Positions 1 through 11,578 are shown, numbered from the stretch's first letter. The stretch is 64,000 bases of DNA from Pseudonocardia parietis (GCF_017876315.1 NZ_JAGINU010000001.1:1674001-1738000); one strand, 5' to 3'. The notes: a model not told the origin generated them from the letters alone. A program made the numbers and translations.

Positions 1-1
1 C

Positions 2-2335
2 GAGCTGCACCTGGTGGCGCCCGACCTGCCGCCGTTCGACGTCCCGGCGGGGGAGACCGAGGCGAGCTGGCTGCGTGCGCTCACCGAACGGGGCCGGATG
101 GCGCGCTACGGCAGCCACAGCGAGAACCCGTTCGCCGCACACACGGTCGAGCGTGAGCTGGCGATCATCGAGAAGAAGAACTTCCCCGGCTACTTCCTGA
201 TCGTCCACGACATCGTCGACTTCTGCCGCCGGGAGAACATCTTCTGCCAGGGCCGGGGCTCCGCGGCGAACTCGGCCGTCTGCTACGCGCTGGGCATCAC
301 CGCGGTCGACGCCGTCCGGCACGGACTGTTGTTCGAGCGGTTCCTGTCCCCGGACCGTGACGGCTATCCCGACATCGACCTGGACATCGAGTCCGGGCGC
401 CGGGAGGAGGCCATCCAGTACGTCTACCGCCGCTACGGCCGGTTGTTCGCCGCGCAGGTCGCCAACGTCATCACCTACCGGCCGCGCTCTGCGGTCCGCG
501 ACACCGCACGCGCACTCGGGTTCTCACCCGGCCAGCAGGACGCCTGGAGCAAGCGGGTCGAGCGGTGGCACGCGCTGCAGGCCGCCGAACTCCCGCAGGA
601 GATGCCGCTGCAGCTGCTCGACCTCGCCGGGCAGCTCATGGGCGCGCCCCGGCATCTCGGCATCCACTCCGGCGGCATGGTCATCTGCGACCGGCCGGTG
701 TCCGAGGTCGTCCCGGTGGAGTGGGCGCGGATGGCGGACCGGACCGTCGTCCAGTGGGACAAGGAGGACTGCGCCGCGGCCGGGCTGGTCAAGTTCGACC
801 TGCTCGGCCTGGGGATGCTCACCGCGCTGCACCTGATGGTGGACCTGGTCGAGCAGCACGAGGGCACCCGGATCGAGCTGCACGAGATCGGCGAGTCCGA
901 TCCGGAGGTCTACGCGATGCTCTCCCGGGCCGACTCGGTCGGGGTGTTCCAGGTGGAGTCCCGCGCCCAGATGGCGACGTTGCCGCGGCTGCGCCCGCGG
1001 GAGTTCTACGACCTGGTCGTCGAGGTCGCGCTCATCCGGCCCGGCCCCATCCAGGGCGGCTCGGTGCACCCCTACATCCGTCGCCGCAACAAGATCGACC
1101 GGTGGGAGCACGACCATCCGCTGCTGAAACCGGCGCTGGACAAAACCCTGGGTATCCCGCTGTTCCAGGAACAGATGATGCAGATCGCCGTCGACGTCGC
1201 CGGGTTCTCCGCCGCCGAGGCGGACGAGCTGCGCCGCGCGATGGGGGCCAAGCGCTCCACCGAGAAGATGGAACGGCTGCGCGGGCGGTTCTTCGACGGG
1301 ATGGCGGCGAACGGAATCACCGGAGAGCTCGCCGAGAAGATCTTCACCAAGCTGCTGGCGTTCGCGAACTTCGGCTTCCCGGAGAGTCACTCGATCAGCT
1401 TCGCCGCGCTCGTCTACTACTCGGCGTGGTTCAAGCTCTACCACCCGGCGGCGTTCTGCGCGGCCCTGCTCAACGCCCAGCCGATGGGCTTCTACTCCCC
1501 GCAGTCGCTGGTCGCCGACGCCCGCCGGCACGGGGTACGGGTCCGCCGCCCGGACGTGAACGACGGCGGTGCCGACGCGATCCTGCAACCCGATCCGGAC
1601 AGCACCGGCGGATGGTCGATCCGGCTCGGGCTCTCCGGGATCCGCACGATCGGCACCGACCTCGCCGAGACGACCGAGGCCGAGCGGGCCGCGACCGGCC
1701 GGTTCGCCGACCTGGCGGACCTCGCCCGCCGGGTCCGGCTGACCGGGCCGCAGGCCGAGGCACTGGCCACGGCGGGTGCGTTCGGCTGCTTCGGTGTGGA
1801 GCGGCGGGAGGCGCTGTGGGCGGCGGGCGTCGTCGCGGGGATGCGGCCGGAGCATCTTCCGGGGGCCGCGGTCGGGCTCGAGGCGCCGGCCCTGCCCGGG
1901 ATGACCGATGCGGAGCTGACGATCTCCGACGTGTGGGCCACCGGCGTCTCCCCGGACGGCCACCCGGTGCAGCACCTGCGGGAGAAGCTGGACGTGCTCG
2001 GCGCGGTCCGGATCGACCGGCTCGACGCCGTCGGCCGCCGGGCCGGTCCGGATGCGCCGCCCCGCGTGCTCGTCGGCGGTCTGGTCACCCACCGCCAGCG
2101 CCCGGCCACCGCGGGCGGGGTGACGTTCGTGAACCTGGAGGACGAGTCCGGGATGCTCAACGTGACGTGCTCGCAGGGGTTGTGGGCGCGCTACCGGTCG
2201 GTGGCGCTGGGCAGCGCCGCGCTGCTGGTGCGCGGACGGCTGGAACGCAGCCCGGAGGGCGTCCTCAACCTACTGGCCGACCGGCTGCAGCGGATGCCGC
2301 TGGCCGTCACCGTGACGTCCCGTGACTTCCGCTGA
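2..2335 (+). CDS. dnaE2: Error-prone DNA polymerase DnaE2, 5' end outside the window
   Basis: This is a C-family polymerase alpha subunit used in damage-induced mutagenesis, together with ImuA'/ImuB in relatives. The frame is open to the left edge (residues ELHLV precede the first possible GTG at 14), so about 300 N-terminal residues, including the PHP domain, are missing. The visible part carries the palm with PDIDLDIE near 370-390 (catalytic aspartates), the fingers region, helix-hairpin-helix material and a C-terminal OB fold (VLVGGLVTHRQRP, near 2068-2110). The protein ends in SRDFR, typical of DnaE2 and unlike the longer replicative DnaE1. No imuA' or imuB is visible. It converges on the next gene with a gap of only 10 bases. 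An SOS promoter would be expected upstream, beyond the window. Confidence 0.93.
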   Translation, partial: ELHLVAPDLPPFDVPAGETEASWLRALTERGRMARYGSHSENPFAAHTVERELAIIEKKNFPGYFLIVHDIVDFCRRENIFCQGRGSAANSAVCYALGITAVDAVRHGLLFERFLSPDRDGYPDIDLDIESGRREEAIQYVYRRYGRLFAAQVANVITYRPRSAVRDTARALGFSPGQQDAWSKRVERWHALQAAELPQEMPLQLLDLAGQLMGAPRHLGIHSGGMVICDRPVSEVVPVEWARMADRTVVQWDKEDCAAAGLVKFDLLGLGMLTALHLMVDLVEQHEGTRIELHEIGESDPEVYAMLSRADSVGVFQVESRAQMATLPRLRPREFYDLVVEVALIRPGPIQGGSVHPYIRRRNKIDRWEHDHPLLKPALDKTLGIPLFQEQMMQIAVDVAGFSAAEADELRRAMGAKRSTEKMERLRGRFFDGMAANGITGELAEKIFTKLLAFANFGFPESHSISFAALVYYSAWFKLYHPAAFCAALLNAQPMGFYSPQSLVADARRHGVRVRRPDVNDGGADAILQPDPDSTGGWSIRLGLSGIRTIGTDLAETTEAERAATGRFADLADLARRVRLTGPQAEALATAGAFGCFGVERREALWAAGVVAGMRPEHLPGAAVGLEAPALPGMTDAELTISDVWATGVSPDGHPVQHLREKLDVLGAVRIDRLDAVGRRAGPDAPPRVLVGGLVTHRQRPATAGGVTFVNLEDESGMLNVTCSQGLWARYRSVALGSAALLVRGRLERSPEGVLNLLADRLQRMPLAVTVTSRDFR

Positions 2336-2345
2336 GCCGGACCGG

Positions 2346-3008
2346 TCAGGACTTGACGAGCGGCCCGCCCATGGCCATCGGGCGACCGCCCAGGGTCTGG
2401 CCGAACGCGTCGAACATGATGTAGGCGAACACCAGGCAGAACCCGAAGGTCGTGATCCCGGCGATCGGGAACAGCGCGGCGTTGCCTGCGGTCACGGCCA
2501 GGTAGGCGAGCACGAAGGTGACGTCGACCAGCACGAAGCCGACCGTGAACATCAGCGGCAGGCGCAGCGTCGCCAGCGTCAGCAGGATGAAGGCCAGGGT
2601 GAACGACAGCAGGTAGGTCGACTGGATCGACCCGATCTGATCGGTCGACAGCGGCCCGCCGGTGCCTGCGTCGACGATCCAGCCGTTGTTCAGGGCCATC
2701 AGCAGCACACCGAAGCTGATCCAGAACGCGGAGAAGACGCCGAAGATCGCGGCGGTGACGCTGTCCCCGGCCCGTAGCGATGCGGCGGTGGCCAGGAACA
2801 GGAACAGGCCTGCGGAGAAGGTGAGGATCGGGATCATGCCGCCGGGGAGTGCCGCGGTGTGGAGGTAACCGACGAACCACAGGCCCAGGGTGATGCCCGA
2901 GGGCAGGAAGCAGATCAGGCCCATCAGGGCGGGGTTGGCGGTCGGCGGCGCGGTCGCGGTGGGCGGGTTGTCGACCTGCGCACCAACGGTCTCGCTGTCC
3001 ACGCTCAT
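2346..3008 (-). CDS. GPR1/FUN34/YaaH family acetate-type permease
   Basis: A 220-residue membrane protein with about six hydrophobic helices and the family signature NPALMGL near residue 26. Characterised members (SatP/YaaH, Ady2) move acetate or succinate with protons, so small monocarboxylate transport is inferred. The start is the ATG at 3008 because AGGAG lies 6 bases upstream; an in-frame start 11 codons earlier has no ribosome site. It ends 10 bases from the dnaE2 stop on the opposite strand. About 250 bases upstream are free of genes before trkA, so it probably has its own promoter. The substrate cannot be fixed from sequence. Confidence 0.85.
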   Translation of the reverse strand: MSVDSETVGAQVDNPPTATAPPTANPALMGLICFLPSGITLGLWFVGYLHTAALPGGMIPILTFSAGLFLFLATAASLRAGDSVTAAIFGVFSAFWISFGVLLMALNNGWIVDAGTGGPLSTDQIGSIQSTYLLSFTLAFILLTLATLRLPLMFTVGFVLVDVTFVLAYLAVTAGNAALFPIAGITTFGFCLVFAYIMFDAFGQTLGGRPMAMGGPLVKS

Positions 3009-3265
3009 GGAGAACTCCTGTCGGGTAGGGCGGTCCGGCACACGCTGGTGTGATTTTGCTCTCGGTGAGATCGCCGGCGGCCCCTCCTAAGGGCCGGGCC
3101 GCGGCCCCTTCTCCGATGGCACGCGCCCGGGCCGTCGTCGCAGCTCGGAGCGTTGGCGTGCCCTACTCGCGCGGTGAGTGCACGACGTTCGGTCAGGGTC
3201 CGCGTCCCGTCCGGCACCTGCGAGTGCGCCGCGTGCAACGTGGCGCAACGGCCGGTACCGGGGCG

Positions 3266-3970
3266 TCAGCTGAGCTCGGCGAAGCGCTCGGTGTCCGCCG
3301 TCCTGCCGGCCACGATGAGCAGGTCGCCGCGCTGGACCACGGTCTCGGAGGAGGCGTAGGTGAAGCCCTCGCCGCGACGTTTGATGCTCACCACGGTGAC
3401 GCCGTACCTGTGGCGCAGCTGCGACTGTCCGAGCGGCCGGCCGACGGCCTCCTCCGGGGCCAGGGTCTTGACCATGGCGTAGTCGTCCTCGAACTCGATG
3501 TAGTCGAGCATGCGGCCCATGACCAGGTGAGCGACCCGCTCGCCCATGTCGTGCTCGGGGAGCACCACGTGGTGTGCGCCGACCCGCTCGAGGATCCGGG
3601 CATGCTGGCGGGACAGGGCCTTCGCCCAGATCCGGGGGACGCCGAACTCGGCGAGGATCGACGTCGCGAGGATGCTCGACTCCAGCTCGGCCCCGATGGC
3701 CACCACCGCGCGCGGGAAGTTGTGCACGTCGAGCTGGCGCAGGGCCTGCTCGTCGGTGCAGTCGACGACCGCTGCATGGGTGAGCCGGTCCGCCCACTCG
3801 TTGACCACCTTCTCCCGATGGTCCAGGGCGAGGACCTCCGTCCTCCCGGTGACCAGTTCGAGAGCCAGCGAGCCACCGAACCGGCCGAGCCCGATGACGA
3901 CCGCCCGGTTGCCGCCGTTGTGCCGCCTGCTGGCCGACCGCCTGCTGGCCGACCGCCTGCTAACCGACAA
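3266..3970 (-). CDS. trkA: TrkA/KtrA-type potassium uptake regulatory subunit
   Basis: A cytoplasmic RCK protein of 234 residues that gates the TrkH/KtrB channel through nucleotide binding. It shows an N-terminal Rossmann fold with VVIGLGRFGGSLALEL (GxGxxG) and a C-terminal RCK_C domain with AVGRPLGQSQLRHRYGV. The start is TTG at 3970, chosen because GGAGGAG sits 7 bases upstream and no better start follows before the Rossmann strand. It overlaps the end of trkH by 11 bases, so translation is coupled. Residues 4-18 are an Arg/Ser-rich tail made by a 15-base tandem repeat that is not part of the RCK fold. Confidence 0.92.
   Translation of the reverse strand: MSVSRRSASRRSASRRHNGGNRAVVIGLGRFGGSLALELVTGRTEVLALDHREKVVNEWADRLTHAAVVDCTDEQALRQLDVHNFPRAVVAIGAELESSILATSILAEFGVPRIWAKALSRQHARILERVGAHHVVLPEHDMGERVAHLVMGRMLDYIEFEDDYAMVKTLAPEEAVGRPLGQSQLRHRYGVTVVSIKRRGEGFTYASSETVVQRGDLLIVAGRTADTERFAELS
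3924..3968. repeat. Three tandem 15-base repeats at the trkH/trkA junction
   Basis: Copies at 3924-3938, 3939-3953 and 3954-3968; the unit on the plus strand is cgcctgctggccgac. The third copy differs by two bases (taa for tgg), and that change supplies the trkH stop codon (3960-3962). On the trkA strand the array encodes SRRSA-type pentapeptides at the N terminus. Confidence 0.95.
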
Positions 3971-5372
3971 CGAGTCGCTCCTCCGGTAGTTCGTAGCGGC
4001 GCCGCCGCTCGCGCAGCGCCAGCGCGGTCGCCGCCGTGATCGACCCCAGTCGTCCCACGATCATCAGCACGACGAGGACGAGCTCCCCCGCCACCGGCAG
4101 GTCCCCGGTGATCCCGGTCGACAGGCCGACCGTGCCGAAGGCCGAGGTGACCTCGAACAGGACCCGGTCCAGAGGATGCTCGGTCAGCGTCAGCAGCACC
4201 ATCGTCGCGCCCATCACCAGGCCCACGCTGAGCAGCGCGATGGTCAGGGCCTGCCGCTGGACCGCGGCGGAGAGCCTCCGGCCCAGCACGTGCACCGTCG
4301 GCTCGCCGCGCACCTCGGCCAGGATGGCGAAGGCCAGCACCGCGAACGTCGTCACCTTGATGCCACCCGCGGTGCTCGCGCTGCCGCCCCCGATGAACAT
4401 CATGATCTCGAAGAGCACCATGGTCTCCGGGCGCAGGCCCGAGACGTCGAACAGGGTCAGCCCGACCGACCGCAGCATCGTGCCGCTGAAGAAGGCGCCG
4501 AGCAGCTTCTCGCCCACACCCATCGGGCCGAGCGAAGCCGGGTTGCTCCACTCGCCGACGAGGACGAACACGAACGTGATGCCGAGCAGCACGAGACTCA
4601 CGAGCAGGGTCAGCTTGGTGTGCAGCGTCCACTGCCGCGGACGGTGGTGGCGCCGGGCGATCTCGAACAGGACGGGGAAGCCGATCCCGGCGACGAACCC
4701 GACCACGCCGACCGGCAGCACGACCCAGGCGTCACCGGAGTACGCCGACAGACTCTGCGAGTACAGCGAGAACCCGGCGCCGGCGAACGCGGAGACGGCG
4801 TGGAAGACGCCCGAGTACACGGCCTCGCCGAGCGGCTGCCCGTAGCCCGCGACGAACCTGACGGCCAGCACCACCGCGAGGGCCGTCTCGATCGCGATGC
4901 TGAGTACGGCGATCCGGCGGACGACCCGGCGGACGTCGCGGGACCCGATGCCGCGCTGCTCCGCCTGCATGCTCGACTGCATGCCCATGCTGAACCGGCG
5001 CGAGACCAGCAGGCCCAGTAGCGACGCGACGGTGATGATGCCGATACCGCCCACCTGGATCAGGACCAGCAGGACGGCCTGCCCGAACCCCGACCAGTAG
5101 TGCTCGGTGTCGACGACGACCAACCCGGTGACGCAGGCGGCGGAGGTCGCGGTGAACAACGCGGTCGGGAAGTCCGCGACCTCGCCCGAGCTCGTCGCCA
5201 CGGGCAGCATCAGCACGAGGGCACCGGCCAGGATGAACAGCGAGAACCCGATGAGCACCGAACGGGCCGGGTGCCGTCCGCCGGGCGAGACCACGCCGAC
5301 CACCCGGACGGTGAGCCCGGCCAGAACCTGCCGGGCCGGTGAGGGACTCCCCGGGAGCTTCCGGAAGACCAC
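3960..5372 (-). CDS. trkH: TrkH/KtrB-type potassium channel subunit
   Basis: The integral membrane K+ uptake subunit, about 470 residues. It has the four pore-loop repeats of the Trk/Ktr/HKT superfamily: [29 protein letters not shown] and [12 protein letters not shown], plus the family loop [17 protein letters not shown]. Each pore loop keeps a glycine at the selectivity-filter position. The start at 5372 is a GTG without a clear ribosome site, so the first 20 or so residues are uncertain. It lies directly upstream of trkA, with which it should form the K+ uptake complex. It is divergent from folD across about 135 bases. Confidence 0.92.
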   Translation of the reverse strand: MVFRKLPGSPSPARQVLAGLTVRVVGVVSPGGRHPARSVLIGFSLFILAGALVLMLPVATSSGEVADFPTALFTATSAACVTGLVVVDTEHYWSGFGQAVLLVLIQVGGIGIITVASLLGLLVSRRFSMGMQSSMQAEQRGIGSRDVRRVVRRIAVLSIAIETALAVVLAVRFVAGYGQPLGEAVYSGVFHAVSAFAGAGFSLYSQSLSAYSGDAWVVLPVGVVGFVAGIGFPVLFEIARRHHRPRQWTLHTKLTLLVSLVLLGITFVFVLVGEWSNPASLGPMGVGEKLLGAFFSGTMLRSVGLTLFDVSGLRPETMVLFEIMMFIGGGSASTAGGIKVTTFAVLAFAILAEVRGEPTVHVLGRRLSAAVQRQALTIALLSVGLVMGATMVLLTLTEHPLDRVLFEVTSAFGTVGLSTGITGDLPVAGELVLVVLMIVGRLGSITAATALALRERRRRYELPEERLVVG

Positions 5373-5507
5373 CGGCGCAGACTAGTCCAGGCCCGCGGAA
5401 GGCCCGTGGACCGTCCGTGTGGGCGCTCGGCGTGGTGGCCGTGGGCTGCGGTTCCGCGCTCCTCGGTCGGTGCGGCACCCCCTGCCGGCGCCTGGGAGGA
5501 TGGCCGC

Positions 5508-6362
5508 GTGAGTGCAACGGTCATGGACGGTAAGGCGACGCTGGCGGAGCTTCTCGAGGACCTGCGGGCGCGCATCGAGAAGCTGACGGCGGCCGGAGCG
5601 ACGCCCGGGCTGGGGACGGTGCTCGTCGGGGACGACCCGGGGTCGCACGCCTACGTCCGCGCCAAGCACCGCGACTGCGCCAAGGTCGGGATCACCTCCT
5701 TCCAGCGCGAGCTGCCGGCCGACGCGAGCCAGGCCCAGGTCGAGGACACCATCGACGAGCTGAACGCCGACCCGGCCTGCACCGGCTACATCGTCCAGCT
5801 GCCGCTGCCGGCCGGGCTGGACTCCGGCGCCGCGCTGGAGCGCGTCGACCCGGCCAAGGACGCCGACGGCCTGCACCCGACCAACCTGGGCCGTCTGGTG
5901 CTCGGGGAGCCCGGCCCGCTGCCCTGCACGCCCCGCGGGATCGTCGAGCTGTGCCGTCGCTTCGGTGTCGAGCTGGCCGGTGCGAACGTCGTGGTCGTCG
6001 GGCGTGGTGTCACCGTCGGGCGCCCGCTCGGCCTGCTGCTGACCCGCCGGACCGAGAACGCGACCGTGACGCTGTGTCACACCGGCACGAAGGACCTCGG
6101 CGCGCACCTGCGCGGCGCCGACATCGTCGTCGCTGCGGCCGGAAAGCCCGGGCTGATCACCGCGGACCAGATCCGGCCGGGCGCGACGGTGCTGGACGTC
6201 GGTGTCACCCGGACCGACCTCGGGCTGGTCGGCGATGTCGCACCGGAGGTCGCGGAGGTGGCCGGCCGGCTGGCGCCGATGCCGGGTGGCGTCGGCCCGA
6301 TGACCCGCGGGATGCTGCTGACGAACGTGGTCGAGGCAGCCGAACGGAGCTTGCCGGAGTGA
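5508..6362 (+). CDS. folD: Methylenetetrahydrofolate dehydrogenase/cyclohydrolase FolD
   Basis: A bifunctional cytoplasmic enzyme interconverting 5,10-methylene-THF and 10-formyl-THF with NADP; 284 residues, the normal size. Motifs include [14 protein letters not shown] (the conserved YxxxK region), [34 protein letters not shown] (Rossmann loop) and the C-terminal [14 protein letters not shown]. The start is GTG at 5508 with GGGAGGA 7 bases upstream. The last residues (ERSLPE) and the stop lie in the first unit of a 32-base tandem repeat that continues downstream. It is paired with the DUF3017 gene, as in many actinomycetes. Confidence 0.96.
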   Translation: MSATVMDGKATLAELLEDLRARIEKLTAAGATPGLGTVLVGDDPGSHAYVRAKHRDCAKVGITSFQRELPADASQAQVEDTIDELNADPACTGYIVQLPLPAGLDSGAALERVDPAKDADGLHPTNLGRLVLGEPGPLPCTPRGIVELCRRFGVELAGANVVVVGRGVTVGRPLGLLLTRRTENATVTLCHTGTKDLGAHLRGADIVVAAAGKPGLITADQIRPGATVLDVGVTRTDLGLVGDVAPEVAEVAGRLAPMPGGVGPMTRGMLLTNVVEAAERSLPE

Positions 6363-6442
6363 GAGTTGGCACCGAACGGAGCTTGCCGGAGTGAGAGTCA
6401 GCACCGAACGGAGCTTGCCGGAGTGAGAATCAGGACCGAACG
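6341..6442. repeat. 32-base tandem repeat over the folD stop codon, 3.2 copies
   Basis: Units begin at 6341, 6373, 6405 and (partial) 6437, each opening with cgaacggagcttgccggagt. Only a few bases differ between units. The unit length is not a multiple of three. The first unit encodes the end of FolD and its stop; later units are non-coding. Confidence 0.95.
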
Positions 6443-6504
6443 CGGTGTGTTCGCGTGAGCGCCGCGACCGCGGCGCTGCCGGTCGGCTGAGCGGAGGAGG
6501 CTCG

Positions 6505-6813
6505 ATGGCCACCACGCGGAGCGGGTACGGGCTGCGTGCCCGGCTGCGTACCCACTGGCCGTTGCTCGCGGTGCTCGCGATCGCCCTGGTCGGGCTGCAG
6601 CGGGTGGTGACCGAGCACTGGCGGGAAGGTTCGGCGGCCTTCGGGGTGGCGATGCTGCTCGCCGCCGGCCTGCGGGTCGCGTTGCCGCAAGACCGGGTGG
6701 GCCTGCTCGCGGTCCGGGGCCGGCACGCCGATGCCCTGATCTACGGCGGGTTCGGTCTCGCCGTCCTGCTGCTCGCCCTGACGATCACCCGGGGCTCGCT
6801 GACGGTCGGCTGA
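6505..6813 (+). CDS. DUF3017 small membrane protein
   Basis: A 102-residue protein with a basic N terminus (ATTRSGYGLRARLRTHW) and three hydrophobic segments at roughly residues 17-33, 43-57 and 76-95, matching DUF3017 in size and layout. The function is unknown. The start is ATG at 6505, with GGAGGAG just upstream at 6493-6499. It follows folD by about 140 bases, in the conserved folD-DUF3017 arrangement, which suggests co-expression. The 32-base repeat lies in the gap between the two. Confidence 0.85.
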   Translation: MATTRSGYGLRARLRTHWPLLAVLAIALVGLQRVVTEHWREGSAAFGVAMLLAAGLRVALPQDRVGLLAVRGRHADALIYGGFGLAVLLLALTITRGSLTVG

Positions 6814-7030
6814 GCGGCCGGTGCTCAGCCCCGGCCGTCGCCGGGGGTGGCCGGAGTGGCCGGACGCCGGGTCGGGGGCCGGCGCGGACCGGCGGGGCGC
6901 TTGCTGCCGGGGCGGCCGGGTCCGGTGCTGGTGGCCCGCGGGCCGGGCACCGGACGGCCGGAGGGCCGGTGCGCGCGGCGGGTCGGCCGGGCGGGGCCGG
7001 GGGCCTCGGGCGGCACGGTCGTCGTCGGCT

Positions 7031-7045
7031 TGATAATGATCATCG
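7031..7045. promoter_or_regulatory. Fur/Zur-like operator
   Basis: The sequence tgataatgatcatcg reads as TGATAAT-G-ATCATCG. The left half matches the Fur/Zur-superfamily half-site, and the right half matches 5 of 7 positions of its mirror ATTATCA. It stands in an AT island within G/C-rich DNA. The regulated gene is not obvious; DUF2252 is 217 bases downstream. Confidence 0.5.
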
Positions 7046-7148
7046 CTAACAACATTCTACCGATGGGTACGTACGCTCGGTCACGGGGAGGGGTCCGAAG
7101 GGGGTCGTGATCGTCCCGGGAGCCCGCCGATGATCACCCGAAGATCGT

Positions 7149-7161
7149 AACGATGATCGTT
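7149..7161. promoter_or_regulatory. Perfect inverted repeat upstream of the DUF2252 gene
   Basis: AACGAT-G-ATCGTT, six-base arms around a central base, about 100 bases before the start at 7262. Related GATGATC words occur at 7129-7135. It is a possible repressor site; no regulator is identified. Confidence 0.4.
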
Positions 7162-7261
7162 CGTACCCCCGGGGGTGTGGCGGCCACCGACAGCGCCCAC
7201 CGACAGCGCCCACCGGCCGTGCGTTGGCCGAATCCGGCGGACAGGGGCAGGATCCGGGGTC

Positions 7262-8563
7262 ATGGACGAGCGCAGCGGCCGGATCGTCGACATCCTCGTG
7301 ACGGCGTTCGAGGACCTGATGGCCGCGGATCCGGCGGCCTTCCGGGCCAAGTTCCGGAAGATGGCGGCCGACCCCTTCGCGTTCTACCGCGGCAGCGCGT
7401 GCCTGTTCTACGCCGACGCCGCCGAGCGCGACGACCCGTGGGTCGACGACCGGACGAGCCGGGTGTGGATCCAGGGCGACCTGCACGCCGAGAACTTCGG
7501 CACCTACATGGACGGCGACGGCGTGCTCGTCTTCGACGTCAACGACTTCGACGAGGCCTACCTCGGGCACTGGACCTGGGACGTCACCCGGTTCGCGGCC
7601 AGCCTCTGCCTGCTCGGCCGGCGCAAGGCGATCTCCGACCGAGCCCTGTCCCGGCTCGTCGAGGTCTACTGCCGCAGCTACCTGGAGCAGGTGCGGCACT
7701 TCGCCGACACCGACGACGACCGGTTCGCGCTGCGGCTGGACACCACCGACGGGCCGGTGCGCCAGGTGCTGCAGTCTGCCCGCACCCGGACCCGGGTCGG
7801 ACTGCTCGACGCGATCACCGAGACCGAGGGCTTCGACCGCATCCTGCGGGCGGGCCCGGGCCTGCGCGTCCTCGGCGACGACGAGAAGGCGAAGGTCACG
7901 GCGGCCTTCGAGGCCTACGTGCAGACCATCCCGCCCGCCAAACGGCACCGGGGTGTCGCCTACACGGTCAAGGACGTCGCGGGCCGCTCCGGTGTCGGGA
8001 TCGGCAGTGCGGGGCTGCCGACGTACACGGTGCTGGTCGAGGGCCTCAACCAGGCGCTGGACAACGACATCGTCGTCTCGATGAAGCAGGGCAACGTGGC
8101 GGCCCCGTCGCGGGTGGTGACCGACGAACGGGTGGCGGCGTACTTCGAGCACCACGGGCACCGCACCGCGCTGTCGCAGCGGGCGCTGCAGGCGCACGCC
8201 GACCCGATGCTGGGCTGGACGGCCCTCGACGGCGTGGGGTTCGTCGTGGCCGAGGTGTCGCCGTACGAGGCCGACCTGAACTGGTCGGAGCTGACCGAGC
8301 CACACGAGATCGAACCCGTCGTCGCCGACCTCGGCCGGGCCACCGCGAAGATCCACTGCGTGGCGGACGCGGACGCCGACCACGATCTCGTCGACTTCCG
8401 GGTCGAGGAGGCGATCACCGACACCGTCGCCGGCCGGGAGGACGCGTTCATCGCCTGGGTCGTCGCGTTCGCGCACGACTACGCGCGCCGGGTCCGCGCG
8501 GACCACGGACTGTTCGTCGACGCCTTCCGGGAGGACCAGATCCCCGGCGTCAGCAGCAGCTGA
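7262..8563 (+). CDS. DUF2252 family protein
   Basis: A cytoplasmic protein of 433 residues. DUF2252 members are distantly kinase/phosphotransferase-like: GDLHAENFG (near residue 78) and VFDVNDFDEAYLG resemble the catalytic and metal loops of aminoglycoside-phosphotransferase folds. The substrate is unknown. The start is ATG at 7262, just after the operator-rich region. It stands alone, ends 209 bases before the convergent icd gene, and a strong hairpin at 8709-8752 separates the two. Length and composition are normal for the family. The phosphotransferase reading is inference from motif resemblance. Confidence 0.85.
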   Translation: MDERSGRIVDILVTAFEDLMAADPAAFRAKFRKMAADPFAFYRGSACLFYADAAERDDPWVDDRTSRVWIQGDLHAENFGTYMDGDGVLVFDVNDFDEAYLGHWTWDVTRFAASLCLLGRRKAISDRALSRLVEVYCRSYLEQVRHFADTDDDRFALRLDTTDGPVRQVLQSARTRTRVGLLDAITETEGFDRILRAGPGLRVLGDDEKAKVTAAFEAYVQTIPPAKRHRGVAYTVKDVAGRSGVGIGSAGLPTYTVLVEGLNQALDNDIVVSMKQGNVAAPSRVVTDERVAAYFEHHGHRTALSQRALQAHADPMLGWTALDGVGFVVAEVSPYEADLNWSELTEPHEIEPVVADLGRATAKIHCVADADADHDLVDFRVEEAITDTVAGREDAFIAWVVAFAHDYARRVRADHGLFVDAFREDQIPGVSSS

Positions 8564-8708
8564 CCGACGCACCTTTGTGTGCGTACTTCCGGGACGATCG
8601 ACACCCCGGGACCGGGCGCGGCCGGGTCACCACTCGCGCTGCAGTCCGCGGCGCTGTGCAACCTGCTGTCGGCCCCGGTGGCGTCCCGGACCTGATCGGG
8701 CCACACGT

Positions 8709-8752
8709 GCGAGGGCCCGCCTCCCGGGAAATCCCGGGAGGCGGGCCCTCGC
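8709..8752. terminator. Bidirectional terminator hairpin between DUF2252 and icd genes
   Basis: Perfect 21-base arms (8709-8729 and 8732-8752) with a two-base centre. It sits between two convergent genes, 146 bases after the DUF2252 stop and 20 bases beyond the icd stop. No long T-run follows, as is usual in actinomycetes. Confidence 0.9.
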
Positions 8753-8771
8753 CCGTCGTGCGCGCGGGGTG

Positions 8772-11003
<2,232 letters not shown>

Positions 11004-11245
11004 CTTGTGTCTGGCCTGCCTCGGGCTCGTCGTCGGATCGGATGCTGCGGCCCCGCCGCTGCGCCGACGACCTGCCCGGAACCGGGCGGGGCCCCGGCGC
11101 GGCGGCCCGCTTCCGCGCCACGCTATCCCGTTGACGCCGTCGCACGCGCGCAGGAGTAACCCGTCCGACACCCCGAGCGGTGGATCTGCGCACGCGGCCG
11201 GAGCGGCTACGGTGCACCGAGTCGGTGACGAGGGGAGCGACGGGC

Positions 11246-11578
11246 GTGGCCAAGCTGAAACTCCCGGGCTGGCGGAAGTCCTTCCTGCGCGGATGGCCGC
11301 TGGTCGGAGTGATCGCGGTCGTGCTGACCGCGGTGGCGCTGGGATACGGCGGTGCCACCGACCAGTTCGGCGGAGCCGCCTGCACGGTGACGGTGCAGGC
11401 CGCCGAGGTGACGGTCCGGGCCGCGCCGAGCCCGTCCGCGCAGCCCGTCGAGACGCTCGCCCGTGGTGCCGAGGTCACGGCCGAGACGATCGTCGACACC
11501 GGGTTCCGCAAGCTGACCGGCGGCGACCGGTGGGTGCCGTCGAACAGCGTGGCCGCGACGGCCGGGAGCGTGTGCTGA
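11246..11578 (+). CDS. Small membrane-anchored SH3-like protein
   Basis: A 110-residue protein with a basic start ([15 protein letters not shown]), one membrane helix at about 17-35, then an external domain of about 70 residues. [20 protein letters not shown] followed by [17 protein letters not shown] resembles the bacterial SH3 (SH3b) pattern of wall- and ligand-binding modules. Two cysteines (residue 47 and the last residue) could form a disulfide outside the cell. The start is GTG at 11246 with AGGGGAGCG upstream. It lies just before exonuclease III with a gap of 42 bases. A role at the envelope is inferred only from topology. Confidence 0.7.
   Translation: MAKLKLPGWRKSFLRGWPLVGVIAVVLTAVALGYGGATDQFGGAACTVTVQAAEVTVRAAPSPSAQPVETLARGAEVTAETIVDTGFRKLTGGDRWVPSNSVAATAGSVC

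Larger units (their letters stand above)
6814..7261. other. Intergenic region of about 450 bases with operator-like AT islands
   Basis: The first 215 bases are extremely G/C-rich low-complexity sequence with no convincing gene; open frames there on both strands are Pro/Arg or Gly/Arg-rich. Positions 7028-7060 form an abrupt AT-rich island with a Fur/Zur-like box, and 7149-7161 is a perfect small inverted repeat ahead of the DUF2252 gene. Confidence 0.7.

Noticed and set aside
524..2092. Minus-strand open frame of 522 codons inside dnaE2
   Set aside because: Shadow of a G/C-rich gene: Arg/Gly/Pro/Asp-rich product with no family pattern, fully antisense to a recognised polymerase.
6825..7055. 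Minus-strand frame of 76 codons starting at the Fur/Zur-like box, considered as a Zur-regulated ribosomal paralogue
   Set aside because: The product is Pro/Arg/Gly-rich without any ribosomal protein pattern, and the box would lie inside the coding part.
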